A stretch of 5,644 bases of DNA from Deltaproteobacteria bacterium. GTDB taxonomy: Bacteria > Desulfobacterota > DSM-4660 > Desulfatiglandales > HGW-15. Below are positions 1-5,535 of this stretch, piece after piece (positions within the stretch are counted from its first letter, which is position 1; each line of letters starts with the position of its first letter). The stretch covers positions 1 through 5,644 of the forward strand of contig JAFDIC010000276.1 in assembly GCA_019308525.1 (NCBI GenBank), read 5' to 3'. The translations under genes and the position numbers were made by a program. Below the pieces are notes generated by a model. The model ran no database searches, had not been told where the DNA came from, and saw only the letters and a list, made by a program, of their open reading frames with translations.

Positions 1-1804
1 TCATTTTTGCGAAGAGGTATCCAAGAAATGCCGCCGTTGTAAGGGCAGCTAGCACCATTTCCCAAAATCTCAGCTTCATGATATAGAAATTTGTGATGAT
101 TATCTGGAGGCATAGGATTGTAATCATACTGCTTACCAGTGTTATCCCCAGAGTGAACGGATTAGTCGGATACATCAATAGTGAGGGATTCCATATAAAT
201 AGAAATGGCAGGATAATCCCGGCAAGGGCAAGCCCTGTCGCCCTGAAAGCTGTCCTGATATAGGACGCGTTTGCCATTGGGGCGGCTACAATGCAGGCTC
301 CTGCAACAGGCGGAGTTATTGCCCCCAGGACAGCATAGTAAAAGGCGAAAAAATGTGCTGAAAGCAAATCGACCCCCATGGTTACCAGGCCTGGCACAGC
401 TACGACAGCCACAAGGATATATGCCGCAGTGACCGGCATACCCATCCCCAGGATGATACAAAGGACCATGGTCAATACCAATGCGGGCGCCATCATGCCG
501 CTGCTCAACAATTTCACCAGTAACGCAAATTTTGGTCCCAGGCCACTGAACAAGACAACCCCCACTACTATTCCAATGCTGCCAATGCCCACACCGATTC
601 TGGCACCCGCTATCGCTCCCTTAATAAATCCGTTAATCCAGTCTTGAAAGGATATGCGGGCCTCCTTTTTGACCAATCCGACCAGAATGCTGACCGCCAG
701 AATGCTAATAACAGCATAAAATGCCGCGAACATGGGCGTATGACCTTTCAGGAGAAAGTAAGTCAAGGTTGTCAGGGCTGCAACAAACACAGGAGCCCTG
801 AGCGCAACCCCCTTCCAGTCAATTTCTTCAATTGGAGGGGTCAGGCCCTCCTTTTTGGCCCTTAGCTGTACACCTATGCCGATACTGAGAAAATATAAGA
901 TTGCGGGAATGAGGCCGGCCAGGATGATCCTTACATAAGGGATCCCGGTAAAAGCGACCATGAGAAATGCAGCAGCGCCCATCACCGGCGGCATTATTTG
1001 TCCGCCTATTGAAGCGGAAGCTTCTATGGCGGCTGCTTGTTCTGGCCTGTAACCGTGTTTCTTCATCATCGGTATTGTAAAGGCTCCGGTGATTGCCACG
1101 TTCGCCAGTCCGACACCGGTCACCGTCCCCACGAGTGCACTGCTCACCACGGCACTATGCCCTGCTCCACCAGCAAATTTTTTCCCGATCATTTTGGCCA
1201 AGGGGCTGAAGGACTCTACGGTTTTTGCCGTCTCCAGTAACGCTCCGAAAAGCATAAACAAGAAGATATATTTCGCAGATATACCTAGCAATTTTCCGTA
1301 GATCCCTCCAAAACTAACAGTGAGCCAGGCAATGATTCTCTCCGGAGAAAAGGGCTCGTGCCATAACGGTTGCGGAAGATAATTTCCCAAAAAGCCGTAG
1401 CCCAGGAAAATCAATGAGAGAACAGGGAATATGATACCTTGCATTCTCCTGGCGGCTTCAATGACAACCACCAGAAGAATGACACCGATGACAACATCGC
1501 CCTTGTTGGGCCACCCCTGAAAAAATTGTAGCCGCTCAAAATTTAGTTTTATGTAGACCGTGCTTATCAGGCTGAGCGCAATCATGAACAGAGATAAAGG
1601 CCACCATTTTTTCTTCTGGCTCTTCATGGACACCAAGAAGGAGATGACAAGCGCAAAGGCCAGATGGGTATTCATCCACAATTGGGGTAGCTCAAGAAGA
1701 TATCGTGTCATGATCAGGTGGTAGGCTACCATTGCGATGCTTATGAAAGCGATGGAGATGTCCAACACCTTGGAGCCCCCACCTTCGTCAATGCCCTTTT
1801 GCAT
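1..1804 (-). CDS. TRAP transporter fused permease (DctQM-type, 4TM/12TM), 3' end cut by the window
   Basis: Integral membrane permease of a tripartite ATP-independent periplasmic (TRAP) transporter, with the small and large subunits fused in one chain. It should import an organic acid delivered by the TAXI receptor encoded just upstream, driven by an ion gradient. The frame is open from the ATG at 1804 to base 1 (601 codons, no stop), so the gene continues beyond the window; family members usually run a little over 600 residues, so little is missing. Hydrophobic segments fill the chain. Family-typical stretches are VTGVGLANVAITG (228-240) followed by FTIPMMKK, EASASIGGQIMPPVMGAAAF (261-280), GMGMPVTAAYI (453-463) and a late AITPPVAGA (495-503). 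The N-terminal quarter (about 1-150) is the weakly conserved 4TM part. An in-frame TGA at 1820-1822 lies upstream, so 1804 is the first ATG available. Its ribosome site is weak (GGA about 9 nt upstream), so translation may be low or start slightly downstream. Confidence 0.93.
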   Translation of the reverse strand, partial: MQKGIDEGGGSKVLDISIAFISIAMVAYHLIMTRYLLELPQLWMNTHLAFALVISFLVSMKSQKKKWWPLSLFMIALSLISTVYIKLNFERLQFFQGWPNKGDVVIGVILLVVVIEAARRMQGIIFPVLSLIFLGYGFLGNYLPQPLWHEPFSPERIIAWLTVSFGGIYGKLLGISAKYIFLFMLFGALLETAKTVESFSPLAKMIGKKFAGGAGHSAVVSSALVGTVTGVGLANVAITGAFTIPMMKKHGYRPEQAAAIEASASIGGQIMPPVMGAAAFLMVAFTGIPYVRIILAGLIPAILYFLSIGIGVQLRAKKEGLTPPIEEIDWKGVALRAPVFVAALTTLTYFLLKGHTPMFAAFYAVISILAVSILVGLVKKEARISFQDWINGFIKGAIAGARIGVGIGSIGIVVGVVLFSGLGPKFALLVKLLSSGMMAPALVLTMVLCIILGMGMPVTAAYILVAVVAVPGLVTMGVDLLSAHFFAFYYAVLGAITPPVAGACIVAAPMANASYIRTAFRATGLALAGIILPFLFIWNPSLLMYPTNPFTLGITLVSSMITILCLQIIITNFYIMKLRFWEMVLAALTTAAFLGYLFAKM

Positions 1805-1850
1805 CCCTACAAATCCATTTCATGAGTCAGGTTGCTATATGAATCTTCCC

Positions 1851-1868
1851 GGTTTCATCCTCGAAACC
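1851..1868 (-). other. Second stem-loop in the leader before the permease gene
   Basis: GGTTTC (1851-1856) and GAAACC (1863-1868) form a perfect 6-bp stem with a 6-nt loop, about 47 nt upstream of the permease start. No T run follows. It may be part of the same processing or attenuation region as the larger hairpin at 1894-1935, or be chance. Confidence 0.35.
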
Positions 1869-1883
1869 ATGTAGCCGGACCTT

Positions 1884-1938
1884 CAGAAAAGAAGAGAGGA
1901 TTGATCTCAGTACAACATACAAAACCAATCCTCTCGTC
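1884..1938 (-). terminator. Stem-loop with T-rich tail between receptor and permease genes (terminator or attenuator)
   Basis: On the minus strand GAGAGGATTG (1926-1935) is followed by a 22-nt loop and its perfect complement CAATCCTCTC (1894-1903), then a T-rich tract TTCTTTTCT (1885-1893). Two further pairs are possible beyond a single mismatch at the base. The stem begins about 10 nt after the receptor stop codon. The large loop and the interrupted T tract suggest a leaky rho-independent terminator or an mRNA-stabilising 3' hairpin, so that the distal permease is transcribed at a lower level. Confidence 0.6.
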
Positions 1939-1945
1939 TGTTTCC

Positions 1946-2980
1946 CTACAATCCTATCTTTAGTCCGTGTTCCTTGTAAAACTTTGCCGCTCCGGGATGT
2001 AAATCGTCTTCAGTGAAGGGACCTTCCCCCAGCCTCTTGGGTATCAGGATTTTCATAAGCTGGTGGTAGGCGACAAAATCTGGCTGGTAGGTATAGAGGA
2101 TCCTTACAACCTCGTGTACCACATCTGCCGGGAGGTCGAGATAAGCAGCAAAGCCAATTACAGAAGTACTCAGTGGAGTTTCGGGTTGCCCTTCATAGAG
2201 AGTATTTGCAGGCATGTTAAGAACGGGCAAGAAGTTATACTTCCCCTTCGACGTTCCATATTTTGCCTGCTCCAAAGTCAATGGTACGGGATAGACCTTG
2301 TGCCTGGCTCTCAATGCCTCTAGTGATTCGTCCGGCATCCATTGAGGTATAGCAGGGTGAATAGTGAACAATCCAACATCAACCAGCCCGTCGATCACGG
2401 CGTCCCCGATATCCGGGGCCAGCATGTTGATGACCTTGACCTTGTCCAGGATTTCATAGCAATCAGCGAGCATTCGGGAGCCCTTAATGCCGTGGGGGCC
2501 TGCTTTCGGCCCGATAGCAACCTTCTTTCCCACCATGTCTTTGTAGGTCCTGATCTTGGGATCAAGGGATCCAAAAAAGTGCGCGGCTCGAAGGGTGCTT
2601 GCAACCATGCGTAAGTCATCATATTTCTTCTTGAATCCTCTTCCAGCCTTCCTCGCGCGCGCATAGGTTGACACCGAGGCAATCAGCAATGAGGTCTTTT
2701 TGGCCTTGGGTGAGCGATCCGCCAGCTTGATGTTATCTGCCGATCCGAGGGTTTCCTGGGCCGTGGCTTTCAACCAGCTGGATCGCTGATTTATGATTTG
2801 GGCAAGAGCAAAGGCTTGAATGTAGCTTGTCCTTCCAAATTTGCTTCCAAGAATGGTGATCTTTGTGACCTCATGTTTTTGCGAAGATGCAATTGCAGCT
2901 TCAGGATACAGCGCAATTATTGTTAAGGACATTATCATCAAGGTCAGGGACATCGACAACTTTATCTTCTCTCTTGACAT
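1946..2980 (-). CDS. TAXI-family TRAP transporter solute-binding protein
   Basis: Periplasmic substrate receptor that captures a ligand and hands it to the fused TRAP permease encoded downstream. The protein is 344 residues, close to the usual TAXI length. Residues 1-31 form a Sec signal peptide: basic start (MSREKIK), hydrophobic core, and likely cleavage after AIA at 29-31. The mature part follows the TAXI plan: ITILGSKFGRTSY (41-53) stands where the glycine-rich first strand lies, TLGSADNI (77-84) matches the usual TGGSxxNI, KKVAIGPKAGPHGIKG (152-167) is the inter-domain ligand loop, DGLVDVGLF (197-205) is the G-x-hydrophobic-D-A-like strand, and LHPGAAKFYKEHG (327-339) is the typical TAXI C-terminus. 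The start at 2980 is chosen over an ATG five codons upstream because AAAGGAGG (2985-2992) sits four bases before it, while the upstream ATG has no such site. The region after TLGSADNI is divergent, so the ligand cannot be predicted. Confidence 0.9.
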   Translation of the reverse strand: MSREKIKLSMSLTLMIMSLTIIALYPEAAIASSQKHEVTKITILGSKFGRTSYIQAFALAQIINQRSSWLKATAQETLGSADNIKLADRSPKAKKTSLLIASVSTYARARKAGRGFKKKYDDLRMVASTLRAAHFFGSLDPKIRTYKDMVGKKVAIGPKAGPHGIKGSRMLADCYEILDKVKVINMLAPDIGDAVIDGLVDVGLFTIHPAIPQWMPDESLEALRARHKVYPVPLTLEQAKYGTSKGKYNFLPVLNMPANTLYEGQPETPLSTSVIGFAAYLDLPADVVHEVVRILYTYQPDFVAYHQLMKILIPKRLGEGPFTEDDLHPGAAKFYKEHGLKIGL

Positions 2981-3134
2981 ATTGCCTCCTTTCATCTTTT
3001 TGAATTATTCTTGACTGTTGGGATACCCTTTTCCATCTTTCGCTTGCCATTGCCATTCTGGCATAGACTAGATTGCCGATTGAAACAAGAAGGACCACAC
3101 CAAACTCTCATATTATCTTGGGCCGCCTTGCAGT
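2981..3134 (-). other. Gap between amidohydrolase and receptor genes
   Basis: This 154-bp spacer has no convincing terminator and no plausible gene apart from the receptor ribosome site. A weak promoter-like pair, TTGTTT and TATGCC with a 17-bp spacer, can be read on the minus strand but is not strong enough to call. Co-transcription of the flanking genes is likely but unproven. Confidence 0.4.
2985..2992 (-). promoter_or_regulatory. Ribosome binding site of the TAXI receptor
   Basis: AAAGGAGG is followed by CAAT and the ATG at 2980. It is a strong site and lies between two in-frame ATGs, which settles the start on the downstream one. The contrast with the weak site of the permease gene fits a receptor made in excess. 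Confidence 0.7.
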
Positions 3135-4112
3135 CTAACAAATACCCAGGATTTTGGCAGCATTATTACCCAGCATGCCTTCTATCGAATCAACTGGCAA
3201 ATCCAGGGCCCTGATATTTTCTATGTAGCGCTTGACCCCTTGAGGATCATTGGTGAAATTATAAGGGTAGTCCGTTCCGAACAGCAGTCTTTCCGGTTTG
3301 ATCCTTGTCAAGGCCCATTTGACAGCACGCATACCCCCTTCATAGCCGGCCATATCAAAATAAATCCTGTCAAAGTACTCCTGAAACTTGTCTTTGTATG
3401 GCTCGCCAAAAGGAGGCTCTGTGCCAAGCTCCGTCCAGATTTTTTCCCCCCAAAAGTGCACATACCGCTCAATTCTTTCAAGGATCGCCGTAATCCCGCC
3501 GCCCAGGTGGGACATCACGAATGTTAAGTCGGGAAATTCCGCAAGCACGCCGCCAAGAATAAGCCTGAGAACGTTCGCTGCAATATCTACCTCCCTGGTG
3601 AAGATAACATTGAGATTGTATCTTGCATCAAGGGCTTCATACCCCGTCGGAATATTTGTAATATGCACAAAGACAGGTATCTTCAGACGGAGGACAGCCT
3701 CATAGAAAGGCCACAGCTTCAGGGAGTCCAGGGGTTCACCGTCGTTCTGGGGACTGATGACCACTCCGTGCATGCCAAGCTCTATCGCCCTTTCGAGCTC
3801 ATCAAGGGCCTCCTGCCCACGGGTCGGTATGCAGGGCGCAAGGCACGCGAATCGGTCTCCGTGCTCTTTCAGGATTCTTGCATACATATCATCGGTCATT
3901 TTACAGTCTTCAACAGAATCCAGCGTGGCTGACAGTACGGCCAGATCAATCCCGGCTCTATCCATGAAATCGAGTTGCTTGTCGATTTGATAAACTTCCT
4001 GGTACAGGTGCATGCCAACTTTTCCATTTTGAATAAAGGGTCGGCCGGCTTGTCCTCCTCTCTTTCTCAAGACCTCTTCCGGTGAACAATGATGTTGCCA
4101 GTCTATGATCAT
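3135..4112 (-). CDS. ACMSD-like metal-dependent amidohydrolase (amidohydrolase_2 family)
   Basis: Cytoplasmic TIM-barrel enzyme of the amidohydrolase_2 family, whose members include aminocarboxymuconate-semialdehyde decarboxylase, gamma-resorcylate decarboxylase and lactone hydrolases. The protein is 325 residues, usual for the family. Visible signature positions are IIDWQHH (2-8) at the first barrel strand, VFVH with His150, SHLGGG with His202, and LLFGTDYPY (277-285) with Asp281, the expected catalytic/metal Asp. At the first strand the common D-x-H-x-H reads D4-W-Q6-H-H8, so the first metal His is replaced by Gln. It may decarboxylate or hydrolyse the acid taken up by the TRAP system encoded downstream on the same strand (154-bp gap), but the substrate is not readable from sequence. 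AGGAGG at 4119-4124 is 6 nt before the ATG at 4112 and only 3 nt before an adjacent in-frame ATG at 4115, so either may be used. No signal peptide is seen. Confidence 0.9.
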   Translation of the reverse strand: MIIDWQHHCSPEEVLRKRGGQAGRPFIQNGKVGMHLYQEVYQIDKQLDFMDRAGIDLAVLSATLDSVEDCKMTDDMYARILKEHGDRFACLAPCIPTRGQEALDELERAIELGMHGVVISPQNDGEPLDSLKLWPFYEAVLRLKIPVFVHITNIPTGYEALDARYNLNVIFTREVDIAANVLRLILGGVLAEFPDLTFVMSHLGGGITAILERIERYVHFWGEKIWTELGTEPPFGEPYKDKFQEYFDRIYFDMAGYEGGMRAVKWALTRIKPERLLFGTDYPYNFTNDPQGVKRYIENIRALDLPVDSIEGMLGNNAAKILGIC

Positions 4113-4115
4113 CAT

Positions 4116-4381
4116 GTGCCTCCTGGTTAGGTGCTCACGCAGCCATATCCTTTTTTCTCCCAACGAAAAGGTGATTCAAAGGGACTCTTTGCAAGACCTG
4201 CTGGTTTATGACCGGTTACCTTCGATGCTACCCATGCAATTCTGCTACTCTTGGCATTATGCACATCCTAAATCAAAGCTTTTTCAGTTTGAGCCTCTTT
4301 ATCGTTTTGCTTTGTCGTGCTTTATCATAGGCGACCCGGACCCGCACCCGTGGCGGAGAATCCTGGGCAGGAGTGTGCTTC
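4116..4381 (-). other. Non-coding gap upstream of the amidohydrolase
   Basis: This 266-bp stretch separates the toxin stop from the catabolic cluster and presumably carries the cluster's promoter. I see no strong -35/-10 pair and no clear terminator after the toxin gene. Visible structure is a short inverted repeat CAAAG (4177-4181) / CTTTG (4187-4191), a possible regulator site, and three ACCCG units at 6-bp steps (4334-4350) in an otherwise AT-rich surrounding. An open plus-strand frame crosses it but resembles nothing known to me. Confidence 0.4.
4119..4124 (-). promoter_or_regulatory. Ribosome binding site of the amidohydrolase
   Basis: A full AGGAGG precedes two adjacent ATG codons. The spacer is 3 nt to the first (4115) and 6 nt to the second (4112), favouring the second. 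Confidence 0.7.
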
Positions 4382-4786
4382 CTATTTTGATTTGAGCGGT
4401 CTGATATTTCTCACCTTTACCCCCTTTCCCTTGTACTTTTCCAAATGACTATCAGTGGTATAGATAATTCGCCCTTCCTCCCTTAGAAACCCTGACAGTA
4501 TCAAGGAATCTACCGTAGGGATACCCAGACCGTGACTCAACTTCGCAGCCAGAGAGAGATTTTCAGGATCAAGCCAAATGATTCTACAGACCTCCGGAAT
4601 CGAATCCAGGAGGATTTCAACCCTTCGAATGGCCCCTTTGAGACCAAGTTTTTCAAGCTCGAAGAGGGTCAAACAACTTACAATTCCGTCATCCTCTTTG
4701 TCGACAAGTGTCTTCCAGACCTGGACGGCCTCGTCGCTACCACGAATCAGCTCAACAAAAAACCCAGTGTCAAATCCGATTATCAC
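4382..4786 (-). CDS. vapC: PIN-domain ribonuclease toxin, VapC-like
   Basis: Toxin of a type II toxin-antitoxin pair; VapC-type PIN proteins are magnesium-dependent RNases that cut specific RNAs such as tRNA or rRNA loops. The 134-residue length is typical. All four acidic PIN positions are visible: Asp6 in GFDTGFFVEL, Glu43 in LTLFELEKLG, Asp93 in GIPTVDSLI and Asp112 in IIYTTDSHLEKY. The GTG at 4786 is chosen as start because it puts Asp6 on the first beta strand, as in the family, and GGAGGAG (4794-4800) lies 7-9 nt upstream. Longer readings from an ATG at 4816 would add ten unlikely residues. The gene overlaps the antitoxin end by 17 bp, which implies translational coupling. The exact RNA target cannot be inferred. 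Confidence 0.88.
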   Translation of the reverse strand: MIIGFDTGFFVELIRGSDEAVQVWKTLVDKEDDGIVSCLTLFELEKLGLKGAIRRVEILLDSIPEVCRIIWLDPENLSLAAKLSHGLGIPTVDSLILSGFLREEGRIIYTTDSHLEKYKGKGVKVRNIRPLKSK

Positions 4787-5000
4787 GGCGGCTCTCCTCC
4801 AATAGCTCCAGGGCATTATCAGAGACTTCGACCTTTCCTGCGAGGTTTAGGATTCTTTCCGCATGTTTGCGTTTTCGGCTTTCCATCAGGTATTTCTCTA
4901 ACCCTGTTGCTATGAACCGGGACGTAGAGATCCCTTCGCTCCTGGCAAAGGCCCTAACCTCTTCGGCTAGCTTATCCGGTAGATGTATCGTTATTCGCAT
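4770..5000 (-). CDS. vapB: Ribbon-helix-helix antitoxin of the VapBC-type pair
   Basis: Small DNA-binding antitoxin (76 residues) expected to dimerise, bind its own promoter and neutralise the PIN toxin through its C-terminal tail. Residues 2-8 (RITIHLP) form the beta ribbon, followed by helix A (about 9-22, DKLAEEVRAFARSE), the turn GIST and helix B (about 27-40, SRFIATGLEKYL), the standard MetJ/Arc/CopG layout. The polar C-terminal half (about 41-76, rich in Glu, Arg and Leu) is the likely toxin-binding part. The ATG at 5000 follows GGGAGG (5007-5012) with a 6-nt spacer. Its last codons contain the toxin's ribosome site and start. Ribbon-helix-helix rather than AbrB-type folding is clear from the pattern; whether to call it VapB, CopG or another family name is a naming choice. 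Confidence 0.85.
   Translation of the reverse strand: MRITIHLPDKLAEEVRAFARSEGISTSRFIATGLEKYLMESRKRKHAERILNLAGKVEVSDNALELLEESRRDNRI
4794..4800 (-). promoter_or_regulatory. Ribosome binding site of the PIN toxin, inside the antitoxin gene
   Basis: GGAGGAG lies within the codons for the antitoxin's Leu-Glu-Glu-Ser stretch, 7-9 nt before the toxin GTG at 4786. It decides the toxin start and supports coupled translation. Confidence 0.7.
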
Positions 5001-5028
5001 CTGGGTCCTCCCTGTTTTCTTCTATTAG

Positions 5029-5048
5029 GAGCATATATGATGAGCATA
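5029..5048. promoter_or_regulatory. Candidate antitoxin operator: direct repeat of GAGCATA
   Basis: GAGCATA occurs at 5029-5035 and again at 5042-5048 on the plus strand, a 13-bp step. One copy covers the -10 element and the other sits in the promoter spacer. Ribbon-helix-helix antitoxins typically bind short paired half-sites over their own promoter, so this is a reasonable operator candidate, but it could be chance in an AT-rich stretch. Confidence 0.4.
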
Positions 5049-5058
5049 ATAAAGTCAA
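5030..5058 (-). promoter_or_regulatory. Sigma70-type promoter of the toxin-antitoxin operon
   Basis: On the minus strand TTGACT (5053-5058) matches the -35 consensus at five of six positions. It is followed after exactly 17 bp by TATGCT (5030-5035), four of six to the -10 consensus. Transcription would start near 5023 and give a leader of roughly 20 nt before the antitoxin ATG. This is the best promoter-like match in the window; it is a sequence match only. Confidence 0.65.
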
Positions 5059-5101
5059 TGGTTTTTGGGTGTTTGGGGGTGCCAAGGTCCTGGGATGTCA
5101 A

Positions 5102-5115
5102 GTGTCATAAGACAC
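5102..5115. repeat. Short inverted repeat upstream of the transposase remnant
   Basis: GTGTC (5102-5106) and GACAC (5111-5115) form a 5-bp stem with a 4-nt loop. IS200-like elements carry subterminal hairpins, so it could be a relic of the left end, but the stem is short and chance is possible. Confidence 0.25.
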
Positions 5116-5137
5116 ATAGCAGGCTGGAGAAAACCCC

Positions 5138-5456
5138 GTGACGGCTCAATTATGCCGCATTGCAGATATGAAATCTGCCAGGGACCGCCGCCGATATCTC
5201 TACTGGGTCTTCCAAGCCAGGAAGCGGTTTGGCCTGAGTGTGCTGAATTACATAGTGACATCAAATCACATCCCTCTCCTGGTAAGGGACAAGGAGGGAG
5301 GAGAGGCCTGGGGTCAAGGCGAAGGGGCGTGAGGTGATGGGCAGGGAAGGAGTTTATGAACTCCGGGAATCTCCAGGCCTTTACAAGGGCATTTTGGCGG
5401 GTGAAAATGGACACACAGGGCTCGTAAGCAGCGACTCTTGGGATGAAAACCCTTAA
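5138..5456 (+). pseudogene. Remnant of an IS200-like Y1 / REP-associated tyrosine transposase, internally deleted and frameshifted
   Basis: Two separated pieces of one transposase family are readable in order. The first (5138-5296, frame beginning at a GTG at 5138) gives DRRRYLYWVFQARKRFGL and then NYIVTSNHIPLLVRDKE, the HUH region of Y1 transposases, where the family normally has NHxHLL. The second His is Pro here (CCT at 5273-5275, one base from CAT). The second piece (about 5307-5456, a different frame) gives GVKAKGREVMGREGVYELRE and a tail ending GENG..SWDENP, like the C-terminus of REP-associated transposases (LGxKAKGRxV, YELRE). The section expected between them, some 150 residues including the catalytic Tyr and the GAFWEDRYHA region, is absent. 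A GTG at 5079 followed by Pro-Arg may be the original start, but that frame stops at 5139-5141. The protein cannot be active. Family recognition is from memory of conserved motifs. Confidence 0.72.
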
Positions 5457-5535
5457 ATATCAATAGAATAGTCTGGCGACCAGCAAAAAAAGACAATGTA
5501 GAAAGAGTTCAGCTCAGCCACACAGTCGGCACTGT

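Noticed and set aside
162..461. Minus-strand open frame of 99 codons inside the permease gene
   Set aside because: It overlaps the TRAP permease in another frame, and the permease frame carries clear family motifs here, so this is a shadow.
2395..2682. Minus-strand open frame of 95 codons inside the TAXI receptor gene
   Set aside because: It is out of frame with a well-supported receptor gene and its translation has low-complexity, arginine-rich composition.
2901..3098. Minus-strand frame of 65 codons reaching from the intergenic gap into the receptor gene
   Set aside because: It has no ribosome site, overlaps the receptor signal-peptide region in another frame, and resembles no known small protein.
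4105..4395. Plus-strand frame of 96 codons across the gap before the amidohydrolase
   Set aside because: It overlaps the amidohydrolase start and ribosome site on the other strand, has no good ribosome site of its own, and its product shows no recognisable pattern.
5055..5414. Minus-strand frame of 119 codons opposite the transposase remnant
   Set aside because: It is proline-rich antisense to the recognisable transposase pieces and covers the antitoxin -35 region; it is most likely a chance open frame.
5463..5496. CTGG/CCAG inverted repeat next to a run of A as a terminator
   Set aside because: The stem is only 4 bp, and on either strand the T run is on the wrong side of the hairpin for transcription termination.
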